Assembly: GCA_018823905.1 (NCBI GenBank)
Contig: JAHJHL010000107.1
Coordinates: 1 to 42,063 of the forward strand
Origin: Alphaproteobacteria bacterium
Lineage (GTDB): Bacteria; Pseudomonadota; Alphaproteobacteria; Sphingomonadales; Sphingomonadaceae
DNA: 42,063 bases
Reading direction: 5' to 3'
Shown here: piece by piece, positions 17,088 to 26,435 of the stretch
Position numbering within the stretch: the stretch's first letter is position 1
Layout of the letters: every line of letters begins with the position of its first letter
The notes under the pieces: model-generated
Seen by the model: the letters and a program-made list of their open reading frames with translations, nothing else
Database searches by the model: none
What the model was told of the DNA's origin: nothing
Translations under genes and position numbers: made by a program

Positions 17088-18746
17088 ATGAAGCAGCGAG
17101 TTGCCTTTGCCGCGATAGTGGCCCTGACGATGGGAGCGATGGCGCCAACCGAAGCCGCGGCTTTTGTCCAAGCGGCTGTGCCCGAAGCGCCCGCCGCGCG
17201 GTGCAGCGCGCTCGGCGCGTTACGCCTTCCCGACACAAGCATCGTCAGCGCCACGCTCGTTCCGGCCAAAGTGGCCGAGACGAACGTCGGGGGCGCGGCG
17301 CCCGGCTATCGCAGCTTTTGCCGTGTCGTCGCACGCGTCCAGTCGGTACCCGATTCCGATATCGGCGTCGAGATATGGTTGCCTGTGGAGGGTTGGGCTG
17401 GGGTCTTTCACGGTAACGGCAGCGGGGGGTTCGCGGGGACCTTTACCACTGGCTATTCGGGTATGGTCGACGGATTGCGGCGCGGGTTTGCAACCGCAAC
17501 GACCGACGCTGGAACCGCGCCCGCGTCGCCGCTCGAAGGCGATGCGCTGATCGGCCAGCCGCGCAAATGGCGCGACTGGGGGCGGCTGTCGACGCACGTC
17601 ATGACGACCACCGGAAAGGCGATCACCAGGGCCTTCTACGGCCGCGATGCCAACCGCTCCTATTATACCGGCTGCTCGACCGGCGGCCAGCAAGGCCTCA
17701 TTGAATCCCTCTATTACCCCGCCGATTATGACGGCATCCTCGTGGGGGCGCCAGTTATCAACCGGACCTGGGGTCATGCGGCGGTGCTTTGGGACTATGC
17801 TGCGGCGCATAGCACACCCGGCAGCCGCCTTTCCGACGCCAAACTGAAATTGCTCAACAAGGCGGCGATCGCCACCTGCTGGCGGCAGGGGCATGGCCTT
17901 GCCGGCGATCGCTTCATTTCGGATCCGATGAGCTGCAAGTTCGACCCTGCCGTCCTGCAATGCACCGGCGCAGCGTCGGACAGCTGCCTTACCGAAGGCG
18001 AAGTCGCGACGGCGCGCTCATTCTATTCGGGACCAACGAACCGCGATGGCAAGGCGAGCTATTTCGGCTGGCTGCCGGGCAGCGAAATGCCCGACACGTT
18101 CGGCTGGTCCTTTCTGCAAACCCCGATCAAAGACCAGCCACCCTTTGGGGGGCTCTTCAAATGGGTATTCGGTGCCGATTGGGACTGGAAGGCCTTTGAT
18201 TTCGATCGCGACATGCCGGTGGTCCAGGCCCGCCTCGATCCGATCGTAAACGACGCCACGCGCGGTAGTCTCGGGGCGTTCGCCGCGCGCGGTGGCAAGC
18301 TGATCATCTATCATGGTCTCGCCGACACGCTGGTAGCGCCGGCTCAGTCGGTTGCCTTTTACGAACGGCACGCGGCGCAGCTTGGCGGCACCGAAAAGCT
18401 TGCGGACCATGCGCGCCTGTTTCTGGCGCCGGGCATGATGCATTGCGGCGGCGGTGCGGGTCCCGATGCCTTTAACGCGACCCTCGGCATTCCGCCGCGT
18501 CCGCCAGTCGATGACCAGCGGCACGACATTTTTTCCGCCTTGGTTGCATGGACCGACCGGGGTGACGCGCCGGACCACATCGTCGCGACGAAATTCTCGA
18601 GCGCGGATGCGAGCGAGATCGAAATGCAGCGGCCGATCTGTCCCTATCCGCAAAAAGCGGTATATCGCGGTACGGGTTCGACGCGGTCGGCCGCGAATTT
18701 TGTGTGCACCTCGCCGAGCTCGAATCGCAATGGACCGGATCGATAA
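17088..18746 (+). CDS. Tannase/feruloyl-esterase-family hydrolase
   Basis: A 552-residue secreted alpha/beta hydrolase of the tannase/feruloyl esterase family (PF07519), which cleaves aryl or aromatic-acid esters and includes MHET hydrolases. The nucleophile motif is GCSTGGQQG (Ser near 197), the acid is in HGLADTLVAP, and the histidine is in GMMHCGGG. A cysteine directly precedes the Ser and another directly follows the His, the CS-D-HC disulfide arrangement typical of this family. The signal peptide starts MKQRVAFAAIVAL and ends near TEAAAF, so action is periplasmic or extracellular. The ATG at 17064 is an alternative start. It sits between the MFS gene and a second hydrolase gene in the same operon. 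Confidence 0.9.
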   Translation: MKQRVAFAAIVALTMGAMAPTEAAAFVQAAVPEAPAARCSALGALRLPDTSIVSATLVPAKVAETNVGGAAPGYRSFCRVVARVQSVPDSDIGVEIWLPVEGWAGVFHGNGSGGFAGTFTTGYSGMVDGLRRGFATATTDAGTAPASPLEGDALIGQPRKWRDWGRLSTHVMTTTGKAITRAFYGRDANRSYYTGCSTGGQQGLIESLYYPADYDGILVGAPVINRTWGHAAVLWDYAAAHSTPGSRLSDAKLKLLNKAAIATCWRQGHGLAGDRFISDPMSCKFDPAVLQCTGAASDSCLTEGEVATARSFYSGPTNRDGKASYFGWLPGSEMPDTFGWSFLQTPIKDQPPFGGLFKWVFGADWDWKAFDFDRDMPVVQARLDPIVNDATRGSLGAFAARGGKLIIYHGLADTLVAPAQSVAFYERHAAQLGGTEKLADHARLFLAPGMMHCGGGAGPDAFNATLGIPPRPPVDDQRHDIFSALVAWTDRGDAPDHIVATKFSSADASEIEMQRPICPYPQKAVYRGTGSTRSAANFVCTSPSSNRNGPDR

Positions 18747-18806
18747 AGCGGACGTCGCAAATTGGTGGCCCGATCCATAGTCTGAGAAAATAACAGGGGA
18801 GACGAC

Positions 18807-19874
18807 ATGCGCCAATGGGCGGGGCTTGCAGCAGCGGCAATGGCAGTCGCGCTTACCGCATGTGCGCCCACCGGGGGCGGTGCGAAGACTTTGAGCCCAG
18901 CGACCGCGCAGAACAGCGCGATGCGCGATCTGCTCGATTATGCGCGCCGTCAGAACAGCACCGGGTTTGTTGTGGTCCGGGGAGGACGGACCATGGTAGA
19001 AGAAAATTGGCCAGCCCCCGAAGACCCGATGTTTGCGATTTTTCGCTATGGCCAGACAGGCAGCGGCGCATTGCTCGAGGACGTGGCGTCGCAGCAGAAA
19101 AGTTTCATCGCCATGCTGATGGCGGTGGCCGCCGACAAAGCGCTGATCAATATCGACAGACCGGTCAGCGACTATATCGGTGCGGGCTGGTCAAAAGCGA
19201 CCGCCGAGCAGGAAAAGCGGATCCGGGTGATCCATATCCTGCAGATGAATTCAGGCCTCGACGAAAGATTCGCCTACGCCGCTCCAGCGGGTACGCGATT
19301 CTTGTACAATACCCCCGTATATGCCGTCTCGAAACAAATTCTGATCAGCGCGAGCAAGCTATCGCTCGAGCAGCTCACGCATGACTGGCTGACCGCACCT
19401 GCGGGCATGACCGAAACCGATTGGCGTCAGCGACCTGCCGCACTTGCCGGTGTCGGCAACAATACGGCGCTGGTCACGTCGCCGCGGGACACAGCGCGCT
19501 TCGGACAGATGATCCTGAGTGGCGGCGTGGCGCCGAATGGGACGCGGATCGTTTCGGCCGACGGCCTGAAAGCTTTATTCGCTCCCTCGCCGACCAATGC
19601 CGCTTATGGGCGGCTGTGGTGGCTCAACGGCGGCGGGGAGTATGTCCGCGTAGATGGGCGGCGCGACAGTGGCCCTTTGATACCGGCGGCCCCCGCCGAC
19701 GTGGTTGCAGCGTTCGGTTTTCTCGACCGCCGCCTTTACGTTGTGCCCAGCCTTGATCTGGTGGTGGTGCGGACCGGCGCCGATGCACCGGACGCCGATT
19801 TCGACCAGCAGTTGTGGCTGCGCCTCAATCGGGCTCTGGACAGTGATCTCCGCGCCGCAGGAGAAACGCGATGA
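18807..19874 (+). CDS. Serine hydrolase, class C beta-lactamase/esterase family, lipoprotein
   Basis: A 355-residue protein of the beta-lactamase/penicillin-binding-like fold (PF00144 group, esterase EstB-like). The signal peptide ends in a lipobox, LTAC, so it is probably a lipoprotein. The catalytic SxxK is SQQK (near residue 95), followed by the tyrosine motif region FLYNTPVY in place of Y-x-N. The third motif is not obvious: a segment around AAFGFLDRRLYVV takes its place. Substrate is unknown; family members include D-aminopeptidases, esterases and 6-aminohexanoate-oligomer hydrolases. GGGGAGACGAC precedes the ATG. Its stop overlaps the start of the next gene by 4 bp (ATGA), indicating coupled translation. 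Confidence 0.87.
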   Translation: MRQWAGLAAAAMAVALTACAPTGGGAKTLSPATAQNSAMRDLLDYARRQNSTGFVVVRGGRTMVEENWPAPEDPMFAIFRYGQTGSGALLEDVASQQKSFIAMLMAVAADKALINIDRPVSDYIGAGWSKATAEQEKRIRVIHILQMNSGLDERFAYAAPAGTRFLYNTPVYAVSKQILISASKLSLEQLTHDWLTAPAGMTETDWRQRPAALAGVGNNTALVTSPRDTARFGQMILSGGVAPNGTRIVSADGLKALFAPSPTNAAYGRLWWLNGGGEYVRVDGRRDSGPLIPAAPADVVAAFGFLDRRLYVVPSLDLVVVRTGADAPDADFDQQLWLRLNRALDSDLRAAGETR

Positions 19875-20635
19875 CTGAGCTGATCGACCGGCGGTCATTT
19901 GCCGCCATGGGGCTGGCGGGTAGCGCAGCTTTGCTTTCGAGCGATGCGCGGGGCGAATCGCCAACTGAACGTACCGGAAGTCGTGGGGGCAAGACGACGC
20001 ATGTCACGATCATGTTGTATCCCGGCACGACCATGCTCGACTGGGTCGGCCCCTATGAGGCGCTGCATCGCGTCGAAGGCGTTGAACTCGTTCTGGCGGG
20101 CAAGACAACCGAGTGGATGAAGAGCGACAGCGGGATCGTCGATTACAAGGCCAATATCGCATTCGACGCAATCGATCGAACCGATGTGCTGATCGTGCCG
20201 GGCGGCGCCCAGGGCGTCATGGCGGCGGCGAATGATCCGATCACCGCCGACTGGTTGAGGCGGATCGATCGCACCGCGATCTACACCGTCGGTATTTGCA
20301 CCGGATCGTTGCTGCTCGCGCATCTTGGCCTGTTGAAGGACAAGCGGGCGACGACCTATTGGAAGTTCTCCAATATGCTGCGCGGCGCCGGAGCGACCTT
20401 TGTCCCCGAACGCTGGGTGCGCGACGGCAAATATTGGACGTCGGCCGGGGTCTCGGCGGGCATCGACGCGACCTTGGCGTTGATCGCCGATCTTTACGGC
20501 CCAAAACGCGCGATGATGGCGCAACTCGCCATCGAATATGATCCGCATCCGCCCTTCGATGCGGGCTCGGTGCGGACGGCTCCCTCCGAAGTGATCGAGG
20601 CACTTGGCGGGGTGCTGGCGCCCCGCCCGCAATAG
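19871..20635 (+). CDS. Tat-exported DJ-1/PfpI-family protein (isonitrile-hydratase-like)
   Basis: A 254-residue protein of the DJ-1/PfpI superfamily. The core motif GICTGSLLLAHLGLL places the nucleophile-elbow cysteine at residue 143, and PGGAQGVMAAANDP and SAGVSAGIDATLALI match isonitrile-hydratase-like (InhA) members and the ligand domain of some AraC regulators. Unlike cytosolic relatives it starts with a twin-arginine signal (DRRSFAAMGLAGSAALL), implying folded export to the periplasm. It is translationally coupled to the serine hydrolase gene and closes the operon. The reaction is unknown; hydration of an isonitrile or a glyoxalase/deglycase-like role are possibilities. Confidence 0.87.
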   Translation: MTELIDRRSFAAMGLAGSAALLSSDARGESPTERTGSRGGKTTHVTIMLYPGTTMLDWVGPYEALHRVEGVELVLAGKTTEWMKSDSGIVDYKANIAFDAIDRTDVLIVPGGAQGVMAAANDPITADWLRRIDRTAIYTVGICTGSLLLAHLGLLKDKRATTYWKFSNMLRGAGATFVPERWVRDGKYWTSAGVSAGIDATLALIADLYGPKRAMMAQLAIEYDPHPPFDAGSVRTAPSEVIEALGGVLAPRPQ

Positions 20636-20850
20636 GACATCGGCAGCGGCTACAGGTCGCGTAATTCGTCTGACCTGCAATCGCCGGATTGCTTCGGTGG
20701 TTGCGACCGGAGCCGCAGCGCGAGCAATGATCGCGGCCGAATTGCGGCGAATGCGGGCGAAGTCTCAGCGGAAAGTATGGAAGATCGCCCACGCGTTTCG
20801 GGTCTCGTGTATGGCTTCATAAAATACATTCACACGCGCGATAGTGAATA
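20636..20850. other. Intergenic stretch without recognised gene
   Basis: The gap after the DJ-1-like gene carries an open frame of about 70 codons (20604-20822) rich in Arg and Ala with no motif, signal peptide or ribosome-binding site; I do not count it as a gene. The last 80 bp of the gap hold the promoter and operator listed separately. Confidence 0.4.
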
Positions 20851-20878
20851 TTGACATTTGTATCTGACGCGGCATAAC
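20851..20878 (+). promoter_or_regulatory. Predicted sigma-70 promoter of the second TonB receptor
   Basis: A full-consensus -35 box TTGACA (20851-20856) is followed after 16 bp by CATAAC (20873-20878), a four-of-six match to the -10 box. The palindromic operator at 20877-20890 overlaps the end of the -10 box, a position suited to repression. Confidence 0.5.
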
Positions 20879-20890
20879 TCACCCTTGAGT
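20877..20890. promoter_or_regulatory. Palindromic operator, site 1 of a putative TetR regulon
   Basis: ACTCACCCTTGAGT lies within the dyad AACTCA-CCCT-TGAGTT. It matches the site at 27218-27231 at 12 of 14 bases. It is 38 bp upstream of the receptor start and overlaps the predicted -10 box. Confidence 0.6.
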
Positions 20891-20928
20891 TGGCGACGAA
20901 GAGCGCCGATCTGGAGGGAGAGTATTTT

Positions 20929-23208
20929 ATGAAGGCTCAGCTTTTTGCGTCCGCCTCGGCGGTCGCCTTGTTCGCGATGCCCGTTTCCGCGCAGGCCCAA
21001 TCGGCCGACGTTTCCCCATCCGCCGATGCGGATGCGCAGGATCAGAAACGCGATGCCAACGATATTGTCGTGACCGCCACACGTCGAACCGAGCGGCTTC
21101 AGGACGTGCCGCTCAGCGTCACCGCGTTCGGCCAGGAAGAGCTCGATGACCTCGGCATTGTCGGCTTTGAGGGCATCGCGCAAAATACGCCCGGCATCGT
21201 GGTCAACCGTCCGACCCAGAATTTCAACAATTTCACCGCGCGCGGTATCAATACCAACGGCTATTCGGCGGGGCTGCAAAGCGCTGTTGCCATCTATGTC
21301 GACGAACTCCCGATTTCGGCGAACGGCAATTCGACGATCCTCGACCCCAATCTTTATGACGTCGAGCGCGTCGAATTTCTGCGCGGACCGCAGGGGACGC
21401 TGTTCGGGTCGAACTCGCTCGCCGGGGCGATGCGCATTATCACGAAGAGCCCCGACCTCGACGATTTCGAGGCGTCGGCGAGCGTCGACATTGGCCTGAC
21501 GGGTTCAAGCTCGGTGCGCCAACGTTATAATGCGATGGTCAATGTCCCGATTATGAAGGATGAAATCGGGCTGCGCGTCACCGGCTATTATCGCAACGAA
21601 GATGGTTGGGTCGATAATATCGGTACCGGCGTCAAGGATGCGAACAGTCTCGAAGCCTATGGCGGCCGCGCTATCCTGCTGCTCCAGCCGAGCGACCGGA
21701 TGAAGGTGAAGCTGCTCGCATCTTATGAAAACAGCAAACCGGCGGATTCGGGGCTGACGAACCCGTTGCTCGGCAATTTCGTCCGTCGCTCCGATCGGCC
21801 CGATCTGTTCCAGGGCAAGCTGACCAACTTCAATGTCACCGTCAATTATGAGTTTGATTTTGCCGAACTGATCAGTTCGACGACGCTGTCGGACTATGAC
21901 GCGTCGTTCTACGTCGATCTGGCCGGCACCTTTGCGCAGGCCTTTCCCTTCGCGCTCGATGCCTATGGCTATGACGATCTGTTCGTGCAGGAAACGCGGC
22001 TCGTCTCACGCCATGATGGACCGTTCGAATGGGTCGCTGGCTTTTTCTATTACGACAAGCGCCGCACCGTCGATTTTGCCTATCGTTCGTCTCCGGAGTT
22101 TCTTGCAGCACGTCGTCTGACCGGGCTGCCCGACGAATATTATCAGCGTTTCAACAGCTATACCGACCAGACCGAAATCGCTGGCTTTGGCGAGGCCACG
22201 TTCCGCTTCAGCGATCGCTTCTGGGTCACGGGCGGGCTGCGCTATGGCAGTACCGAGGTGCAAAGCTTTACCCGCGGTGGCGGGTATAACAGCAATTATC
22301 TGACGGCGGCCTTGTTCGGCTTGTCGAACATTCCCCTCACCATCACCCCGATCAACTATGCCGCCGGCCTGAAGGTCAAGGACGATCGCATGTCGTGGAA
22401 GGGCAGCGTCTCTTTCAAGCCGAGCGACAGCCTGACCACCTATGCGACGATCTCGACCGGTTTCCGTACCCCGGTCGTCAACGCGCGGGCGGGGCTGGCC
22501 AGCACGATCAATCCCAATGATATCATCATTCCAGAGGGCGCAAAATCGGACAGCGTCACCAACTATGAATTTGGTCTCAAGGGGCGCTGGCTGAATGGCG
22601 ACCTGACCGCCAATTTCGCCGCCTATTACATCGACTGGAAAGACATTCAGGTTCAGGCCAACCGGGTGTCGGATTCGATCCAGTTCGCGACGAACATCGG
22701 CGGCGCGGAAAGCTATGGTCTGGAATATGAAATCATTGCCCGACCAGTGCAGGGGCTCAGCCTCGCGCTCAACGGGTCGTTCAACCGGGCCAAGGTGACC
22801 GATCTGTCTCCGATCGAAGCGGCGATCTCGGGCGCCGAGATCGGCACGCGTTTGGCATCGCCGAAGTTCCAGGGGTCGGGCACGCTGCGCTACGACTTCG
22901 GAATCGGCGAGGGCAAGACGGCCTATGCGGCGGTCAATGTGTCGCACGCCGGTTCCTTTCCGAACCAGTTCCCCAATGTGCCGGGCAACCCCAATGCGAA
23001 CAGCCCGACCTATGATTTTACCGAGGCATGGACCAATGTGAACCTCTACGTCGGGGCAAAGCTCGGCGCGATCGATCTGGGCGCCTATGTCGAAAATGTC
23101 TTTAACGACAAGTCGATCACTTATGTTCACCCGGAGGCGTTCCTCGACGGACGTTATGCCCGGTTGCGTCCGCGCACGGTCGGCGTCCGCGCCAATTATC
23201 GTTTCTGA
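20929..23208 (+). CDS. TonB-dependent outer-membrane receptor
   Basis: A 759-residue receptor has a signal peptide (cleavage near SAQAQ), a TonB-box-like NDIVVTATRR followed by the common TERLQDVPLSVTAF, a plug domain with RGINTNGYSAGLQ and VEFLRGPQGTLFGSN, and a barrel ending in VGVRANYRF. Its type (short N-terminus, LQDVPLSV) is the abundant sphingomonad group linked to hydrophobic or aromatic substrates. GGAGGGAG is well placed before the ATG at 20929. It starts the run receptor, carboxylesterase, acyl-CoA ligase, TetR with gaps of 28 bp or less, so it is very probably the uptake part of that pathway and under the palindromic operator just upstream. Confidence 0.95.
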   Translation: MKAQLFASASAVALFAMPVSAQAQSADVSPSADADAQDQKRDANDIVVTATRRTERLQDVPLSVTAFGQEELDDLGIVGFEGIAQNTPGIVVNRPTQNFNNFTARGINTNGYSAGLQSAVAIYVDELPISANGNSTILDPNLYDVERVEFLRGPQGTLFGSNSLAGAMRIITKSPDLDDFEASASVDIGLTGSSSVRQRYNAMVNVPIMKDEIGLRVTGYYRNEDGWVDNIGTGVKDANSLEAYGGRAILLLQPSDRMKVKLLASYENSKPADSGLTNPLLGNFVRRSDRPDLFQGKLTNFNVTVNYEFDFAELISSTTLSDYDASFYVDLAGTFAQAFPFALDAYGYDDLFVQETRLVSRHDGPFEWVAGFFYYDKRRTVDFAYRSSPEFLAARRLTGLPDEYYQRFNSYTDQTEIAGFGEATFRFSDRFWVTGGLRYGSTEVQSFTRGGGYNSNYLTAALFGLSNIPLTITPINYAAGLKVKDDRMSWKGSVSFKPSDSLTTYATISTGFRTPVVNARAGLASTINPNDIIIPEGAKSDSVTNYEFGLKGRWLNGDLTANFAAYYIDWKDIQVQANRVSDSIQFATNIGGAESYGLEYEIIARPVQGLSLALNGSFNRAKVTDLSPIEAAISGAEIGTRLASPKFQGSGTLRYDFGIGEGKTAYAAVNVSHAGSFPNQFPNVPGNPNANSPTYDFTEAWTNVNLYVGAKLGAIDLGAYVENVFNDKSITYVHPEAFLDGRYARLRPRTVGVRANYRF

Positions 23209-23236
23209 TGAGCGGCATGGTTGAAAGGGCGAGGGG

Positions 23237-24874
23237 ATGATCCGGCGCTGGAAATATATTGCCCTAGCCCTGGCCATGGTCGCGCCCGCACCAGCGCTCG
23301 CGAACGATGATATGGTGGTCGAGGCACCGGCCGGGAGTCTGCGTGGCAGCGACGATCGCGGCGTGCGGGTCTTCAAAGGCATTCCCTATGCCGCGCCTCC
23401 CGTCGGCGAGCGCCGTTGGCGTCCGCCGGCGGAGCCCGCGGCGTGGGATGGCGTGCGCGACGCGACGAAGTTCGGCGCGGCGTGCATGCAGCCCAAGCCC
23501 CGCGTCGGCAATATCTATGCCGGGGATATGCCGACGATGAGCGAGGATTGCCTTTCGCTCAATATCTGGGCGCCGAAGGATGCGCGCGGCGCGCCGGTGT
23601 TCCTGTGGATCCACGGCGGCTCGCTGACCGCCGGATCGGGCGCGGAGCCGCTCTATGACGGAAGCGCGCTGGCAAAGCGCGGGCTGGTCGTCGTTTCGAT
23701 CAACTATCGTCTCGGCGCGCTGGGCTATCTGGCGCACCCCGAGCTGAGCGCGGAATCGCCCGATCGCGTGTCGGGCAACTACGGGCTGCTCGACCAGATC
23801 GCGGCGCTCGAGTGGGTCAAACGCAACATCGGTGCCTTTGGCGGCGATGACGGCAATGTCACCATCGCCGGGGAATCGGCGGGCGCGCTCAGCGTCATGT
23901 ATCTGATGGCAGCGCCGAAGGCGCGCGGGCTGTTCCACAAGGCGATCGCGCAGAGCGCCTATATGGTATCGGCATCCGGATTGAGTGCCGCGATCAACGG
24001 CATGGTCCCCGCCGAGGAGCAGGGCAAGGGTCTGGCCGCGAAGCTTGGCGCGACCGACCTCGCGGCGCTGCGCGCGATGCCGGCGGAAGAAATCGCATCC
24101 AAGGCGCCGGCAACGGGCTTTTTCCCGTTCCCGACCATCGACGGAAAGGTCGTGCCGCGTCAGCTGGTCGAGACGTTCGACAAGGGCGAGCAGGCGCCCG
24201 TCCCGATCCTCGCGGGATTTAACAGCGGAGAAATTCGTTCGCTGCGGTTCCTGCTCCCCAAGGCGCCTGCCGATGCCGCGGCCTATGAGGCGGCGATCCG
24301 CGCCGGTTATGGCGAATTCGCCAACCTGTTTCTCGCGCGCTATCCGGCGAAGACGATCGACGAAAGCATGCTCGCCGCGACCCGCGACGCGATGTACGGC
24401 TGGACGTCGGAGCGGCTGGTGTCGAACCAGTCGGCGCTGGGTCAGCGATCCTATTATTATCTGTTCGACCATGGTTATCCGGCGACGCAGGAATGGAATC
24501 TTCACGCCTTTCACGCTGCCGAGCTTCCTTATGTCTTTGGAACCGCGACGCGCACGCCGCCGCTCTGGCCAAAGATCCCCGACACACTAGCCGAAAAGAA
24601 ATTGTCGGATGCGATGACGGATTATTGGGCGAGCTTCGCGGCGACGGGATCCCCGCGCGCCAAGGACCAGCCTGACTGGCCCGACTATGCCGACAAGCGG
24701 GGCGTCATGCGTTTCGCCGGTGAGCCGCGGGCAGGGCACAATCTGTTCCCTGGCGTGTCGGCGCTGCACGAAGCGGTGGTCTGCCGCCGCCGCGCTGCGG
24801 GTGACATTCCGTGGAACTGGAATATTGGCGTCATATCGCCCCCGCTGCCGCCGAAAGTCGCGGGATGCCAATGA
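23237..24874 (+). CDS. Secreted type B carboxylesterase
   Basis: A 545-residue carboxylesterase of the COesterase family (PF00135). The signal peptide ends at APALA, so the enzyme is probably periplasmic. FKGIPYAAPPVGERRW near the N-terminus, DCLSLNIW and the oxyanion loop IHGGSLTAGSG are typical. The nucleophile is in GESAGALS (near residue 213), the acid probably Glu in FNSGEIRS (near 331), and the histidine in FHAAELPYVFG (near 425). It hydrolyses carboxylic esters to acid and alcohol; the acid could feed the ligase encoded next. Its stop overlaps the ligase start by 4 bp (ATGA), tying the two products together. Confidence 0.93.
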   Translation: MIRRWKYIALALAMVAPAPALANDDMVVEAPAGSLRGSDDRGVRVFKGIPYAAPPVGERRWRPPAEPAAWDGVRDATKFGAACMQPKPRVGNIYAGDMPTMSEDCLSLNIWAPKDARGAPVFLWIHGGSLTAGSGAEPLYDGSALAKRGLVVVSINYRLGALGYLAHPELSAESPDRVSGNYGLLDQIAALEWVKRNIGAFGGDDGNVTIAGESAGALSVMYLMAAPKARGLFHKAIAQSAYMVSASGLSAAINGMVPAEEQGKGLAAKLGATDLAALRAMPAEEIASKAPATGFFPFPTIDGKVVPRQLVETFDKGEQAPVPILAGFNSGEIRSLRFLLPKAPADAAAYEAAIRAGYGEFANLFLARYPAKTIDESMLAATRDAMYGWTSERLVSNQSALGQRSYYYLFDHGYPATQEWNLHAFHAAELPYVFGTATRTPPLWPKIPDTLAEKKLSDAMTDYWASFAATGSPRAKDQPDWPDYADKRGVMRFAGEPRAGHNLFPGVSALHEAVVCRRRAAGDIPWNWNIGVISPPLPPKVAGCQ

Positions 24875-26430
24875 TCGACGGATCGATGCAGACCTATGCG
24901 TTGACGCTCGACAAATTCCTCTCCCACGCCGCGAAATGGCATTCCGACGCCGAAGTGGTGTCGGCGGGAGCGGACGGGGCGATCCGGCGCATCGGCTATG
25001 CCGCGCTGCGCGAGCGCTCGCTGCGCGTCTCGGGCGTGCTGGCGCGTCTCGGGATCGCACAGGGCGACCGTGTCGCGACACTCGCCTGGAATACGCAGGG
25101 CCATGTCGAGGCGTGGTACGGGATCATGGGCATGGGGGCGATCTGCCACACGCTCAACCCGCGCCTGACACCTGCGCAGCTCGGCTCGATGCTGTCGCAG
25201 TCCGAAGCCGCGGTTCTGCTCGTCAGCCCCGACCTGTTGCCGCTGGCCGAGGACGCGGCGCGCAATCTTGCTTCGGTTCGCCACATCCTGCTGCTCGACG
25301 CCGAGGACGAAAAACAGGCGCTCGATCGGCTCATCGCGTCGTCTGAAGCCGATGCGGTCTGGGGCCAGTTCGACGAGGTGAGCCCATCGGGACTCTGTTT
25401 CACTTCGGGCAGTACCGGGGCGCCGAAGGGGGTCACCTATACGCATCGCGGCTGCTTCCTGCACACCATGCGCCAGTTGCAGGCCGATGTGCTCGGCATC
25501 ACCGCGCGCGATGCGGTGATGCCCGTCGTCCCGATGTTTCACGCCAATGCGTGGGGCATTCCCTTCACCGCGCCAGCGGTCGGGGCGAAGCTGGTGCTTC
25601 CCGGCCGCCAAAGTGACGGCGCGCATCTGGCGCGGCTGATCCGCAGCGAAGGGGTGACCGCCGCGGTCGGGGTTCCGACCGTCTGGCTGGGCCTTGTCGA
25701 ACATCTGGAGGCTGAAGGCGGTGAGGTGCCGTCGCTCGAACGCATCCTCGTCGGCGGATCGTCGATGCCGCCGGCGTTGATGGACCGGATCGAGAAGCGG
25801 CTGGGGGTCGAGGTACAGACGAGCTGGGGCATGACCGAATTGTCGCCGCTCGGCACCGCGGCGCTCCCGGGCGATCCGGCGCGCAAACCTTCGCTGTCCG
25901 GACGCCCCGCGATGGGGATCGACTTGTTGCTGACCGATGCCGACGGCGCGGCGCTTGCCGAACAGCGCGGCGGGGAAGGGCATTTGCGTGTGCGCGGCGG
26001 CTCCGTCGTCGAGCGCTATTTCGGGCAGGCGGAGCCCGCGACCGACGCCGATGGCTGGTTCGATACCGGTGACCTCGCGCGGATCGACAGGTCGGGCAAT
26101 CTGACGATCACGGGCCGCGCCAAGGATCTGATCAAATCGGGCGGTGAGTGGATCAATCCGGCCGAGATCGAAGCGATCGTCGGCGCCTTGCCGCAAGTGT
26201 CGCTCGCCGCGGTGATCGGGCGATCGGATCCCAAATGGGGCGAGCGCCCGATCCTCCTAGTCGAAGCCTGCGATCCGTCGGTCAGCGACGCCGAATTGCT
26301 CGCGCCGCTCAGCGGCAGGGTGGCGTCCTGGTGGGTTCCCGATGCGATCGTTCGCCTCGACGTCATGCCACTGGCGCCCACCGGCAAGATCGACAAATTG
26401 CAATTGCGGGCCGAATACGGACAGGTGTAG
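24871..26430 (+). CDS. AMP-forming acyl-CoA ligase (fatty/aryl acid type)
   Basis: A 519-residue ANL-superfamily ligase: phosphate loop TSGSTGAPKGVTYTHRG at about residues 178-194, MFHANAWGIPF, adenylate region SWGMTELSPLG, WFDTGDLARID, GRAKDLIKSGGEWINPAEIE and the C-terminal lysine in PTGKIDKLQLR. These features are those of medium/long-chain fatty acid ligases (FadD3/AlkK-like). It would turn the free acid from the esterase into a CoA thioester in the cytoplasm. The ATG at 24871 overlaps the esterase stop; an ATG at 24865 is possible. The TetR gene begins 5 bp after its stop, so all four genes form one operon. Confidence 0.93.
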   Translation: MIDGSMQTYALTLDKFLSHAAKWHSDAEVVSAGADGAIRRIGYAALRERSLRVSGVLARLGIAQGDRVATLAWNTQGHVEAWYGIMGMGAICHTLNPRLTPAQLGSMLSQSEAAVLLVSPDLLPLAEDAARNLASVRHILLLDAEDEKQALDRLIASSEADAVWGQFDEVSPSGLCFTSGSTGAPKGVTYTHRGCFLHTMRQLQADVLGITARDAVMPVVPMFHANAWGIPFTAPAVGAKLVLPGRQSDGAHLARLIRSEGVTAAVGVPTVWLGLVEHLEAEGGEVPSLERILVGGSSMPPALMDRIEKRLGVEVQTSWGMTELSPLGTAALPGDPARKPSLSGRPAMGIDLLLTDADGAALAEQRGGEGHLRVRGGSVVERYFGQAEPATDADGWFDTGDLARIDRSGNLTITGRAKDLIKSGGEWINPAEIEAIVGALPQVSLAAVIGRSDPKWGERPILLVEACDPSVSDAELLAPLSGRVASWWVPDAIVRLDVMPLAPTGKIDKLQLRAEYGQV

Positions 26431-26435
26431 GCCAA

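Noticed and set aside
20604-20822. Small open frame after the DJ-1-like gene
   Set aside because: No ribosome-binding site, signal peptide or motif; composition is like random GC-rich sequence.
24685-26196. Long antisense open frame over the acyl-CoA ligase (503 codons)
   Set aside because: A shadow of the GC-rich ligase gene, which has all ANL motifs. Similar shadows at 12895-14034, 22006-23382, 28301-29446 and 35635-37206 were rejected on the same grounds.
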